Source: Microcystis panniformis FACHB-1757
Lineage (GTDB): Bacteria; Cyanobacteriota; Cyanobacteriia; Cyanobacteriales; Microcystaceae
Assembly (NCBI RefSeq): GCF_001264245.1
Contig: NZ_CP011339.1
Location: 2,170,001 to 2,234,000 of the forward strand
DNA: 64,000 nucleotides
Direction: 5' to 3'
Shown: positions 14,954-23,296 of the stretch, one piece after another
How the letters are laid out: each line of letters opens with the position of its first letter
Numbering within the stretch: position 1 is the stretch's first letter
The notes under the pieces: model-generated
What the model was told of the DNA's origin: nothing
What the model saw: only the letters and a program-made list of their open reading frames with translations
The model's database searches: none
Made by a program: the position numbers and the translations under genes

Positions 14954-17212
14954 TCAGGGTAAAACTTTGGTTTTTAAGACTTCGGTGTTTTCGATCAACC
15001 ATTTATCTCCTTGCCGTACCAAATCATAGCGCACGTTCAAGGACTTATTATAGGAACTATTGACAATTTCTTTGCCATTATGGAAATACATGGCCTTTTC
15101 GTTGACTATCGCTTCTACTGTCGCTAAATTAGGATTTTTCGCATTATTAGTAACCGATCGCACATCCACTTGATGATCGTAGCGCCAATAGTTATTTCCC
15201 TGTAAAGCCGCCGCCCGTTTTTGCCAAAGTTCCAAGGCTGAACCCGTTAAAACCTCTTTCAATTGCTCTTTTTGGTGTTCACTGCCAAAAGCGGCCGATT
15301 TTGCTGCTAACCAAGCTTGAATCGTCTCCTTGGCTGTTTCCTTGTCCAAGGGAATCCCTTCCATCACTTCCGCATTAGCCGAAGGAATTTCTAGTATGGG
15401 AGTATTTAAAGAAATCGGTAACTGTTCCCCTTGCAAGGCTGCCAAAGGAGATTGACTATCGACAATTGCCTTTATCCCCAAGGACAAAACTGCGAGCGTT
15501 CCCACTAATCCTACCCCCAATATTGCCACTCGATCGAGTCGTAGTTTTCTGCGGGCCGGTCGTCTCCGTTTCGGTGGGACTAGGGCAGTTTTTACCGTTT
15601 CTGGGGCTGCCGGCCCGGAGTTACCCGCTGCTGGGGTACGCGAGCGACGGGGACGACGACGGAGGGGATTAAGTGCCGGTTGACGATAGGCTGCTGTCAC
15701 CACCACACTGCCCTGAGTATAGGGGGTGAAAGTTTCCTCCTGAGCAGTGGCTCTCAGGGCAGGTACAGCAGAGCTTGTCCGCTCACCGTTAGCTCTAGCT
15801 AAAGACGGTTTTTGGGGACGAGAGTGGGAAGAATAAGCAGATTCCCTCATCGGTGTCGCTCCTGGCACTGGGTTTAAATGGGTGGGGGGGGTGTGGGTTT
15901 TGAGAACAGTTACTTCCGATTCTAAAGGTTCGCCAACCTTTTCTTGAACCGACACGGGAACTTTTTCGTCAGGAAAACCTGACAATTCTTCTAAATAATT
16001 TTGTACCTCTTCCTCGGCAAAATACTCTTTTAGTGAGGCTTTCCGCTCAACCAAATCACTAAAATGGCAGAAAACTTCTGTTTGTAACCAACGCTCACCG
16101 TAACGACATAACCCAGGTAAGAGATCGGGAGATTGCCCGGATTGTTCCTTAATATAATTTAATATTTCTTGCTCTTGACTTTTTTCTAAAATTGTGCTTG
16201 CTTGTTCGGTTTGACCGAGCAGTAGGGCGCAGATCGATCGCTCGAGGGAGACATCCTGATGTTTTTGTAATTGCTGCAAGCGAGCGCTGGCCGCAACGAT
16301 AGCGGCGGGTTGTTTTTGGGCGAAACCGCGGGCAATCAAGGCATAAACCAACAGATAATTACCCACCGACGAGGGGCGTTGTGCCTCTTTTGCCCAGATT
16401 TTTTCCTGTTCGGCCTGAGTTAAATAAACCCGTAACTGTTGAATAAAGCGTAAAAAATTATCCACCCCCAACCCAGAGCGATCGTCGCCCTGGCCATCGA
16501 TGCCGCCGCGAGCGGCCAACATCTCCTCCAAGAGATTTAAGCCGCGCTGACGGGCAAGACTAGGTTTTTTTTCCTGGGATAACAATTCCAGAACCCGGTA
16601 GGGACGCAAGCGATCACAATCATGGCGAATCTCGCTGGCCACTTGCGGGAACATTTGTTCTTGTTCCAACCAAGTCAGGGCTTTGGCCGCGGTGCTGGCC
16701 GCCTGTTCATAATTTTTATCCTGCCAATATTCCCGACTTAATTCCCCGTAGGCCAAAGCCAAGGTTAAGATCATGTCTGGGCGAGTAGTTGGCTCCAAAT
16801 CTAGATAAGTTTCCGCCAAACGAATCACTAACTCGTACTCTCCCAACTCTTGCAGGATGAGCAAAGCTCCCACTAGATCGGCGGGGGCAATGGTAATCTG
16901 GGGAGTGGGATATTCTGAGGAAGCAGCAGCCACCTCCCCAGCCTGAGAATCGAGGTTTTCGGTGCTGCTTTCTGGGTTGAGAAGCAGGGGATTGGGGTCG
17001 AAAAATTGGGCATCGTAATCACGACGGCGATCTGGATCACTTAACACTTGGTAAGCTTGATCTAACAAGTGCTGACGGGCAACGATCGCTGTTTGACTGT
17101 ATTCTTGACGTGGCAATTGCCGTCCCCGATCGGCGTGGGCCAAATCAATCTGCTCGGCACTCACCTGAAAGGGGATTCCCAATATCCTGTAGTAGTCAAG
17201 AGGAATTCGCAC
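14954..17212 (-). CDS. ftn2: Cell division protein ZipN/Ftn2 (ARC6 homologue)
   Basis: This 752-residue protein has the ARC6/ZipN layout. A J-like domain occupies residues 1-70 (DYYRILGIPFQVSAEQI..YQVLSDPDRRRDYDAQF) without the canonical HPD triad. A long helical region follows to about 420, then a Pro/Arg-rich linker. A single membrane helix (VAILGVGLVGTLAVLSLG, about 560-580) precedes a C-terminal IMS domain (KETIQAWLAAKSAAFG through WLIENTEVL). ZipN anchors and organises FtsZ filaments at the division site. The gene is monocistronic and divergent from pdhA. Confidence 0.93.
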   Translation of the reverse strand: MRIPLDYYRILGIPFQVSAEQIDLAHADRGRQLPRQEYSQTAIVARQHLLDQAYQVLSDPDRRRDYDAQFFDPNPLLLNPESSTENLDSQAGEVAAASSEYPTPQITIAPADLVGALLILQELGEYELVIRLAETYLDLEPTTRPDMILTLALAYGELSREYWQDKNYEQAASTAAKALTWLEQEQMFPQVASEIRHDCDRLRPYRVLELLSQEKKPSLARQRGLNLLEEMLAARGGIDGQGDDRSGLGVDNFLRFIQQLRVYLTQAEQEKIWAKEAQRPSSVGNYLLVYALIARGFAQKQPAAIVAASARLQQLQKHQDVSLERSICALLLGQTEQASTILEKSQEQEILNYIKEQSGQSPDLLPGLCRYGERWLQTEVFCHFSDLVERKASLKEYFAEEEVQNYLEELSGFPDEKVPVSVQEKVGEPLESEVTVLKTHTPPTHLNPVPGATPMRESAYSSHSRPQKPSLARANGERTSSAVPALRATAQEETFTPYTQGSVVVTAAYRQPALNPLRRRPRRSRTPAAGNSGPAAPETVKTALVPPKRRRPARRKLRLDRVAILGVGLVGTLAVLSLGIKAIVDSQSPLAALQGEQLPISLNTPILEIPSANAEVMEGIPLDKETAKETIQAWLAAKSAAFGSEHQKEQLKEVLTGSALELWQKRAAALQGNNYWRYDHQVDVRSVTNNAKNPNLATVEAIVNEKAMYFHNGKEIVNSSYNKSLNVRYDLVRQGDKWLIENTEVLKTKVLP

Positions 17213-17459
17213 GGTTAGCTGTACCTCAACTCTGGAGAGTCCTTAGTGAATTAAATGATGTAAGTGAGAGCGGAGCGAGTAAAATAACAAGATACCATCT
17301 TATCCTAGCCAATCTCTGACTGACTAAGATTAGATTTGAGAGAGAAAATACTAAGAACCCCTTGGTTTAAGACCAAAAAATTCACTGCCAGAATTCTCGA
17401 AAAATCTACCGCTTCCTCTCCCCTTGCCTTTTTGTTGTCTAAATGATACTACAGACCCT

Positions 17460-18494
17460 ATGATTTCCGAACGTACTTTACCAACCTTTAATCCTGCTTC
17501 CATCATTATTACCAAAGCTGAAGGTCTTCGCCTATACGAGGATATGGTTTTGGGGCGGATGTTTGAAGATAAATGTGCCGAAATGTATTATCGAGGCAAA
17601 ATGTTCGGTTTTGTCCATCTCTACAACGGTCAAGAAGCGATATCTAGCGGTATTATTAAAGCCTTGCGTCAGGGAGAAGATTACGTTTCCAGCACCTATC
17701 GCGATCACGTCCACGCCCTCAGTGCCGGAGTTCCCGCTCAAGAGGTAATGGCGGAGTTATTCGGCAAAGCTACCGGCTGTAGTAAAGGACGGGGCGGCTC
17801 CATGCATATGTTTTCCGCCGAACATAAGCTTTTAGGGGGTTACGCTTTTGTGGCCGAGGGGATTCCCGTCGCAACCGGGGCGGCTTTTCAAAGTAAATAC
17901 CGTCGGGAAGCCATGGCTGATGCCAGTGCCGATCAGGTAACGGTCTGTTTCTTTGGGGATGGGGCGAGTAATAATGGCCAGTTTTTTGAGTGTCTGAATA
18001 TGGCCGCCCTCTGGAAGTTGCCGATTATCTATGTGGTGGAAAATAATAAGTGGGCGATCGGTATGGCCCACGATCGAGCCACTTCTCAACCGGAAATCTA
18101 TAAAAAAGCCAGTGTTTTTAGTATGGTCGGTGTGGAAGTGGACGGTATGGATGTGGTCGCCGTTCATGCCGCCGCCAGAGAAGCTGTAGCCCGCGCCCGC
18201 GCCGGTGAGGGGCCGACTTTGATTGAGGCCTTAACCTATCGTTTCCGGGGTCACTCTCTGGCAGATCCCGACGAGTTACGCAGTGCTGACGAGAAACAAT
18301 TCTGGGGCGAAAGAGATCCGATCACTCGCTTTGCCGCCTATCTCTACGAGCGAGATCTGGCCACGAGAGAGGAATTAAAAGAAATCGAGGAGAAAATTCA
18401 AGCTGAAATCGAAGCCGCGGTTAAATTTGCCGAATCTAGCCCCGAACCCGATCCTAGTGAACTAACTCGCTTTATTTTCGCCGAAGACGAGTAA
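17460..18494 (+). CDS. pdhA: Pyruvate dehydrogenase E1 component, alpha subunit
   Basis: This 344-residue thiamine-diphosphate enzyme subunit starts at ATG 17460 (MISERTLPTFNP). A TTG 36 bases upstream would only add non-conserved residues. The TPP-binding motif GDGASNNGQFFECLN..VENN is near residues 162-195, and the phosphorylation-loop-like RFRGHSLADPDELR is near 261-274. E1-alpha with E1-beta decarboxylates pyruvate for the PDH complex feeding acetyl-CoA to lipids and the TCA pathway. As in many cyanobacteria, pdhB is not adjacent. An IS200/IS605-like element sits about 60 bases after its stop codon. Confidence 0.95.
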   Translation: MISERTLPTFNPASIIITKAEGLRLYEDMVLGRMFEDKCAEMYYRGKMFGFVHLYNGQEAISSGIIKALRQGEDYVSSTYRDHVHALSAGVPAQEVMAELFGKATGCSKGRGGSMHMFSAEHKLLGGYAFVAEGIPVATGAAFQSKYRREAMADASADQVTVCFFGDGASNNGQFFECLNMAALWKLPIIYVVENNKWAIGMAHDRATSQPEIYKKASVFSMVGVEVDGMDVVAVHAAAREAVARARAGEGPTLIEALTYRFRGHSLADPDELRSADEKQFWGERDPITRFAAYLYERDLATREELKEIEEKIQAEIEAAVKFAESSPEPDPSELTRFIFAEDE

Positions 18495-18555
18495 TTTCAG
18501 TGATCAGTTACCAGTTATTCAGATTTGAGTAATCAGTGATCACTGATTACTTAAG
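18495..18555. repeat. Heptamer-derived repeat at the 5' flank of the IsrB element
   Basis: Degenerate copies of a CAGTTAT/TGATTAC heptamer lie here (CAGTGATCAGTTACCAG.., AATCAGTGATCACTGATTAC). The 12-mer TCACTGATTACT at 18540-18551 also occurs at 43046, 49411 and 62805. This array fills the space between pdhA and the element's left end and is the only flank where heptamers occur. Confidence 0.7.
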
Positions 18556-18777
18556 GTATTCTGTCACTAACCCCGCCCTAAAAGGGACGGGGCTTGCCTA
18601 GACCAATTTAGGCGACGCAAGTAGAGACTACCGCATCGAGACACAATCTGGCACAGACTTCCGAATACTTCCCTAGTTCGGATTACCTCTAAGCTTTATT
18701 GGTAAAGCGTTGTTAGACAAGACATCTTGATTGTGTTGCGGTAAGGGACTTTAACTTTACTCTTAAGGATTATCTCC
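18556..18777 (+). ncRNA. Probable omega RNA (HEARO-type) of the IsrB system
   Basis: This segment directly upstream of isrB has no reading frame but several pairings. CCCCGCCCT-AAAA-GGGACGGGG lies at about 18570-18592. GCCTA..TAGGC lies at about 18596-18613. CCGAATA..TAGTTCGG and a CTTTA-TTGG-TAAAG stem follow. IscB and IsrB genes are preceded by such an RNA (HEARO in Rfam), which loads on the protein and takes its guide from DNA flanking the element's 5' end. The position, length and hairpin density fit. The exact ends and fold are inferred, and the guide would lie just left of this segment. Confidence 0.65.
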
Positions 18778-19875
18778 ATGGCAAGAGTTCCTGTTATTTC
18801 AAAAGACGGAAAACCGTTGATGCCCACTAAACCCAGTCGGGCCAGGCGGTGGATTAAGGAAGGAAAAGCTATCGGTAAATTCAACGACTTAGATATTTTC
18901 TATGTCCAGCTAACCGATGAACCTTCCGATAACAAAACCCAACCGATTGCTATTGGTATTGACCCGGGTAAATTATTCTCTGGAATTGGCGTTCAATCCT
19001 CTCTTTTTACTCTTTGGAAGGCTCACTTAGAACTTCCTTTTAAACGAGTAAAAGAGCGCATGGACAATCGCTGCTTAATGCGAAGAGGACGTAGAGGAAG
19101 ACGGATTAACCGCCAACTTCCTTTTAATCTAAGAGCGCATCGACAAAAACGATTCTTAAATAGAAGACAAGGAAAATTAGCTCCCTCAATCAGAGCTAAT
19201 CGTCAACTTGAACTTCGAGTCGTTTCCGAACTAACCAAAATCTATCCAATTACCGATATTTATTTTGAGTACATCAAAGCCGATGTTGATTTAACTTCTG
19301 GTAGAAAAGGGGCTAAGTCTGGAAAAGGTTTCTCGCCGGTTATGGTTGGACAAAAATGGGCTATTGAGCAACTGTCTCAATTGGCAACAGTCCATACTCG
19401 CTTTGGTTGGCAAACCTCTAATCTCAGAAAACATTTGCGACTAGAAAAGTCTAAAAATAAAGCAGAACAATCACCCGAAAGTCATGCTAACGATGGAATT
19501 GCTCTTGCCTGTTTTCAATTTTTAGATTATTTGCCATTCCACACTTCTAATGGACATGGATATGATTGGAAGGGTTCTGTTAAAGTAACGAACGCTCCCT
19601 TCGCTGTCATCAAACGTCCTCCTATTAGTCGTCGTCAACTTCACCTGATGGTTTTTTCTAAGGGTGGTAAACGACGTAAATATGGTGGCTCTACCACAAG
19701 ACATGGGTTCCGTAAAGGAGATTTAGTTTCTTCTCCTAAAGGAATTGGTTATGTTAGTGGAGATACCGAAAAACAGCTATCTGTAAGCGATGCCAATGGT
19801 CAACGATTGGGACAGATAGCCGTTAGCAAGATTCAGTTAATTCGTCGTTCTAACGGTTTAATTGTTTCTCACTAA
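18778..19875 (+). CDS. isrB: IsrB-type RNA-guided nickase (RuvC-only IscB relative)
   Basis: This 365-residue protein has, in order, an N-terminal PLMP domain (KPLMPTKPSRARRWIKEGKA, about 12-31), RuvC-I (GIDPGKLFSG, Asp62) and an Arg-rich bridge helix (RRGRRGRRINRQ, about 102-113). RuvC-II (YFEYIKAD, Glu164), RuvC-III (ESHANDGIALACF, His236 and Asp239) and a C-terminal domain of about 120 residues rich in basic residues follow. Only about 70 residues separate RuvC-II from RuvC-III and no HNH motif occurs there. That makes it IsrB rather than IscB; known IsrBs are about 350 residues and nick DNA using omega RNA. All four RuvC catalytic residues are kept, so it looks active. It is often annotated as an RRXRR or HNH-endonuclease protein. 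Confidence 0.85.
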   Translation: MARVPVISKDGKPLMPTKPSRARRWIKEGKAIGKFNDLDIFYVQLTDEPSDNKTQPIAIGIDPGKLFSGIGVQSSLFTLWKAHLELPFKRVKERMDNRCLMRRGRRGRRINRQLPFNLRAHRQKRFLNRRQGKLAPSIRANRQLELRVVSELTKIYPITDIYFEYIKADVDLTSGRKGAKSGKGFSPVMVGQKWAIEQLSQLATVHTRFGWQTSNLRKHLRLEKSKNKAEQSPESHANDGIALACFQFLDYLPFHTSNGHGYDWKGSVKVTNAPFAVIKRPPISRRQLHLMVFSKGGKRRKYGGSTTRHGFRKGDLVSSPKGIGYVSGDTEKQLSVSDANGQRLGQIAVSKIQLIRRSNGLIVSH

Positions 19876-20045
19876 CTTATATAAAGCCGCCCTCCGCTAT
19901 CGCTAAAGGGCGGGGTTTCAGACCCAGTTTTTGATGAGGGGGAGAAGAAAAATCCCGACTAGAAGATTCTTGTTGTTGAAAAAATCCGTAAAAAATAGTT
20001 ACGCTCCTGTATAATACGCTAAAATCCAGAGAAATAGCTTTTGCC

Positions 20046-20828
20046 ATGGCGACAACAGAAGCATTGAACCCCAGTCAGTTCGCATTCTTAACCAACCTCA
20101 CCGCTGATCGTTCAAGTTCACCCAACCCACAACAAGAAATGGACAAAGTTATCATTCTCGTTAATGCCGAAGCTCAAGCCAGTGGTCAGATGTCTCGGCT
20201 ATCGCCCGTTACCGAAAAAATGGTGATTGCCTTAAAAAATGCGGTTCCTAAATCCCTAGCGGTGGAGGTGACGGGGACGGCTTCCTTGTGGTCAAAAATG
20301 GAGTCGGGTAAAACCAGCCAAAATAATTTAATCTGGTGTCCCTTAACAATTCAATTGCCCAATTGGGTGAATTTTCCGGGTAAAAAAGTTTATCAAGCTT
20401 GTCGGGATATCGAAGAAAGACGCGCTTGGGTTGCCCATACCCTGCACTATAAAACCAGTCAGGGAGATTCTTCTTTTGGGGATCTTTGGTTGCCAATCAC
20501 GGTGACATCTAAGGGTTTAGAATACGGTGAGGTAATCGGGGAGGGTATGATCCCTAACGCCTACAGTCAACCGATTAGTCTAGAAAGAGAGAGTCTTAAG
20601 TCTTTACACCGGCTGGCAGCGCAATTACTGGATAATTTACAGGCTCCTGCCTCTGTTTATTTGCTACAGTTTCGTTTGGCTCATCGAGAAGTGGTTTTTG
20701 ATCGTCTCTGGCCTTTTCCTGCTGCCCCTGCGATCGCTTCCCTGCGCGGTCAACAGACGGATCTCTATGCAGCCTACTGGAATTGTTTACGTCGGCAAGC
20801 AATGGTCGATCATTCTTTGGCAATTTAA
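20046..20828 (+). CDS. Conserved protein of unknown function
   Basis: I do not recognise a family with confidence. The 260-residue protein has no signal peptide or membrane helix and looks like a soluble cytoplasmic protein. Notable segments are EKMVIALKNAVPKSLAVEVTG (about 58-78, cut here for length), WCPLTIQLPNWVNFPGKK and YLLQFRLAHREVVFDRLWPF (about 217-236). The base composition is like its neighbours. It lies between the IsrB element and a glycosyltransferase gene (111 bases on) in the same direction. It is probably a cyanobacterial protein, and no function can be inferred. Confidence 0.6.
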   Translation: MATTEALNPSQFAFLTNLTADRSSSPNPQQEMDKVIILVNAEAQASGQMSRLSPVTEKMVIALKNAVPKSLAVEVTGTASLWSKMESGKTSQNNLIWCPLTIQLPNWVNFPGKKVYQACRDIEERRAWVAHTLHYKTSQGDSSFGDLWLPITVTSKGLEYGEVIGEGMIPNAYSQPISLERESLKSLHRLAAQLLDNLQAPASVYLLQFRLAHREVVFDRLWPFPAAPAIASLRGQQTDLYAAYWNCLRRQAMVDHSLAI

Positions 20829-20939
20829 AGGCACTGTCTAGCAGTAATTTATTAAGTTGACAAAAGGGATACTTTGGCAGAATATTTAGCGTAGCGGCCG
20901 CCATAAAAACACGGCTTGTGTCCGTTCAACCTCTCGAAA

Positions 20940-21878
20940 ATGCCGAAATACTCGCTAATTATCCCGATTTATAACGAGGAAGAAACCATTCCAGAACTCT
21001 ATCGCCGTGTCAGTGATGTCATGGATAGTTTAGATGATTCTGTGGAACTGATTCTGATTAATGATGGCAGTCGGGACCGTTCCTTAAATTTAATGCGGGA
21101 ACTACAGGAAAGAGATGCTAGGGTCTGTTACATTAGCTTTGCTCGTAACTTTGGCCATCAGGCTGCAGTAACGGCAGGACTTAATTTTGCTAGGGGTCAA
21201 GTTATTGTTGTCCTCGATGCCGACTTGCAAGATCCACCAGAATTGATTCCCAAAATGATTGAGTCTTGGCAAGCAGGTTATCATGTGGTTTACGCCCAGA
21301 GAACAAAACGGAAAAAAGAAAGTTGGTTTAAACGCCTAACTGCCTACGTTTTCTATAGATTGCTGCGACAATTAGCCGACGTGGATATCCCTGCGGACAC
21401 GGGGGATTTTTGTCTGATGGATCGTCAGGTGGTGGAAGTATTAAACTCTATGCCAGAACGGAATCGTTATATTCGCGGTTTGCGCGCTTGGATTGGTTTC
21501 CGACAAACTGCTGTTAAATTTGAGCGGGATCCCCGGTTTGCCGGAGAAGTCAAGTACACTTTTAAAAAATCCCTAGCTTTAGCGATTAATAGCTTGGTGT
21601 CTTTTTCTAAGATTCCCCTGCGTATTTCCACTTATTTAGGCTTATTTTCCGCTTTAATTGCCCTGTTTATGGCTTTACTGGTTCTCTACTGGCGCTTACA
21701 GCAACCCGACTCTCCCGTTACTGGTTTAGCTACTATCTTGATCGCCGTGTTTTTCTTGGGTTCGGTACAATTGATCAGTATTGGCATATTAGGGGAATAC
21801 ATCGGTCGAATTTACGAAGAAGTTAAGGGCAGACCCGCTTATACGATCGCTGAGATCGCTGGGTTGGAAATCAATTAA
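20940..21878 (+). CDS. GT2 glycosyltransferase, dolichol-phosphate-mannose-synthase/GtrB-like
   Basis: ATG 20940 (MPKYSLIIPIYNEEE) is the family-typical start; an upstream ATG at 20916 adds eight unlikely residues. The 312-residue protein has a GT-A fold (IPIYNEEETIPELY near 8-21, LDADLQDPPELIP near 90-102, ADTGDFCLMDRQVV near 150-163). Two C-terminal membrane helices follow (about 225-250 and 262-285). This matches the GtrB/DPM1-like group, which transfers a sugar from a nucleotide to undecaprenyl phosphate at the cytoplasmic membrane for cell-envelope glycans. No flippase or acceptor gene is adjacent. Confidence 0.85.
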   Translation: MPKYSLIIPIYNEEETIPELYRRVSDVMDSLDDSVELILINDGSRDRSLNLMRELQERDARVCYISFARNFGHQAAVTAGLNFARGQVIVVLDADLQDPPELIPKMIESWQAGYHVVYAQRTKRKKESWFKRLTAYVFYRLLRQLADVDIPADTGDFCLMDRQVVEVLNSMPERNRYIRGLRAWIGFRQTAVKFERDPRFAGEVKYTFKKSLALAINSLVSFSKIPLRISTYLGLFSALIALFMALLVLYWRLQQPDSPVTGLATILIAVFFLGSVQLISIGILGEYIGRIYEEVKGRPAYTIAEIAGLEIN

Positions 21879-22113
21879 ACCTTCCCAACAACTATCAATC
21901 AATTCTTGTCGATTAAAGATTTTGTTAACTTCTTAAATAAGCAATAAGCTGTTGACTCTCTAAATTACTGGTTAAGACTGTCTATGATCGAGGAGAGAGG
22001 TTTTGATTATTTGTCCTAAAATTTCTAATAGGCAGTGCAGCTTACCCCATTCGTACAGAAAAATCAGCAGGGCTGCTCATAGAAATTAAACTCCAATAGC
22101 AGAGAAAAACTGT

Positions 22114-22455
22114 CTAACTTTGGCCACAACAGCGATCGATCCCTAAACTATCTAAAATTAAATCACTAACGGCGTTAGCGATGGCAAATTCACTATAAAA
22201 ACTTTCGCGAAAATCAAAAGCTTGCATCTCGGTAACGATCGCAATTACTAGGCAACCGAGATCGTTTTCCCCTTCCAAACGCTGACGCAGAAAAATCTGA
22301 CTAGCGCGTTCAGCGATAGTTTCATTAATAGCTTCGGGAATAAATTCCGCATCTAACCAACGATGCAAAGCGGTGCGCAGCCAAGTTTGTTCCTGTTGGG
22401 GATTTTCGATCGGTGGTAAAGTAATGGGCGGAATTGCTGGGGGATGATCAGGCAT
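22114..22455 (-). CDS. Conserved cyanobacterial hypothetical protein
   Basis: This 113-residue protein has no recognised domain. It begins with a Pro-rich segment (PPAIPPITLPPIENP), then a helical body (WLRTALHRWLDAEFIPEAIN, ASQIFLRQRLEGENDLGCLV). The composition and reading frame look genuine. It is divergent from aat with only about 45 bases between the starts, so the two probably share a regulatory region. Function unknown. Confidence 0.6.
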   Translation of the reverse strand: MPDHPPAIPPITLPPIENPQQEQTWLRTALHRWLDAEFIPEAINETIAERASQIFLRQRLEGENDLGCLVIAIVTEMQAFDFRESFYSEFAIANAVSDLILDSLGIDRCCGQS

Positions 22456-22501
22456 AATTAGAGAATTATCAGGCTACGAGACTGAATTCTTGGGGGGAGT
22501 C

Positions 22502-23071
22502 GTGGATACCGCCTCTATTATACAAGGATACGCACGCGGTTACTTTCTCATGGCCGATGAGGGGGGCAGATTGGATTGGTATTCTAGTAAAAATCGCGCT
22601 CTTATCCCTCTTGATCGGCGTTTTAGGTATCCCAAGTCCCTAAAACGAGTTTTGAATCAAAATCGCTTTAGCGTGGCTATTAACCGCGATTTTGCTGGGG
22701 TTTGTGCCGGTTGTGCCGATCGCTCGCTGACTTGGATTTCCCCGGAGTTAATGCAAATCTATCAGCAATTACACCAGGCCGGTTGGGCCTACAGTTTCGA
22801 GACTTGGCAAGGGGATCAATTAGCGGGGGGGATTTTAGGTTTAGCAATTCGCGGGGTTTTTATCGGGGAATCGATGTTTTATAAAATTCCCGATGGTTCT
22901 AAGGTTGCCATGGTCAAGTTAGTTGAACACCTCAGAGAACGGAATTTCTCTCTATTTGATGCCCAAATGCAAAATCCCCATCTGGCTAGATTTGGGGCCT
23001 ATACTATCCCCGAAAAAGAATATCATCCCCTACTAGAAAGCGCTCTGCTGAAGCATTGCCGTTTTGTTTAA
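22502..23071 (+). CDS. aat: Leucyl/phenylalanyl-tRNA-protein transferase
   Basis: The Aat family signature is clear: GYARGYFLMADE, DWYSSKNRALIPLDRRFRYP (about 23-42), GGILGLAIRGVFIGESMF (about 107-124) and LFDAQMQNPHLARFGA (about 150-165). Aat adds Leu or Phe from tRNA to N-terminal Lys/Arg, marking proteins for the ClpS/ClpAP N-end-rule pathway. The best start is GTG 22502 (VDTASIIQGY), giving 189 residues. A TTG 12 bases upstream is possible but adds residues not usual in the family. Confidence 0.92.
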   Translation: MDTASIIQGYARGYFLMADEGGRLDWYSSKNRALIPLDRRFRYPKSLKRVLNQNRFSVAINRDFAGVCAGCADRSLTWISPELMQIYQQLHQAGWAYSFETWQGDQLAGGILGLAIRGVFIGESMFYKIPDGSKVAMVKLVEHLRERNFSLFDAQMQNPHLARFGAYTIPEKEYHPLLESALLKHCRFV

Positions 23072-23296
23072 GTATTGTTTCTGATTCTGGAAGTCATCTT
23101 AATAGTGAGGTACTAATTTTTCGTTTTGGGGGGCCAGTCGTCACGATTCGGTCGTCAATAGCAAATTAGGTTATACTTCATCTTTAAGAAAAAAGCTGTA
23201 AGAATCGACCTCGAAAATGTCTTGACCATCGAACCCGATTCGAGGTATTCTATCAGGGTAGATCAGACAGTAATAAAATTCAGATTTAAATTGGCA

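Larger units (their letters stand above)
18556..19937 (+). mobile_element. IS200/IS605-group element carrying isrB, without transposase gene
   Basis: The left part is a structured non-coding segment of about 220 bases with several stem-loops. It is followed by isrB (18778-19875) and a right-end hairpin CCGCCCT..AGGGCGG (19887-19913), then GGGGTTTCAGACCCA. The same right-end sequence appears at the window edge (63948-64000, reverse strand), which supports this boundary. There are no terminal inverted repeats and no target duplication, as expected for the group. No tnpA lies inside, so mobility would need one in trans. The exact left boundary is uncertain by several bases. Confidence 0.75.

Noticed and set aside
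18495..18555. Heptamer arrays as CRISPR repeats
   Set aside because: The units are 7 bases, contiguous and without unique spacers.
18778..19875. Call as IscB or generic HNH endonuclease
   Set aside because: Only about 70 residues separate RuvC-II from RuvC-III and none form an HNH motif; IsrB fits better.
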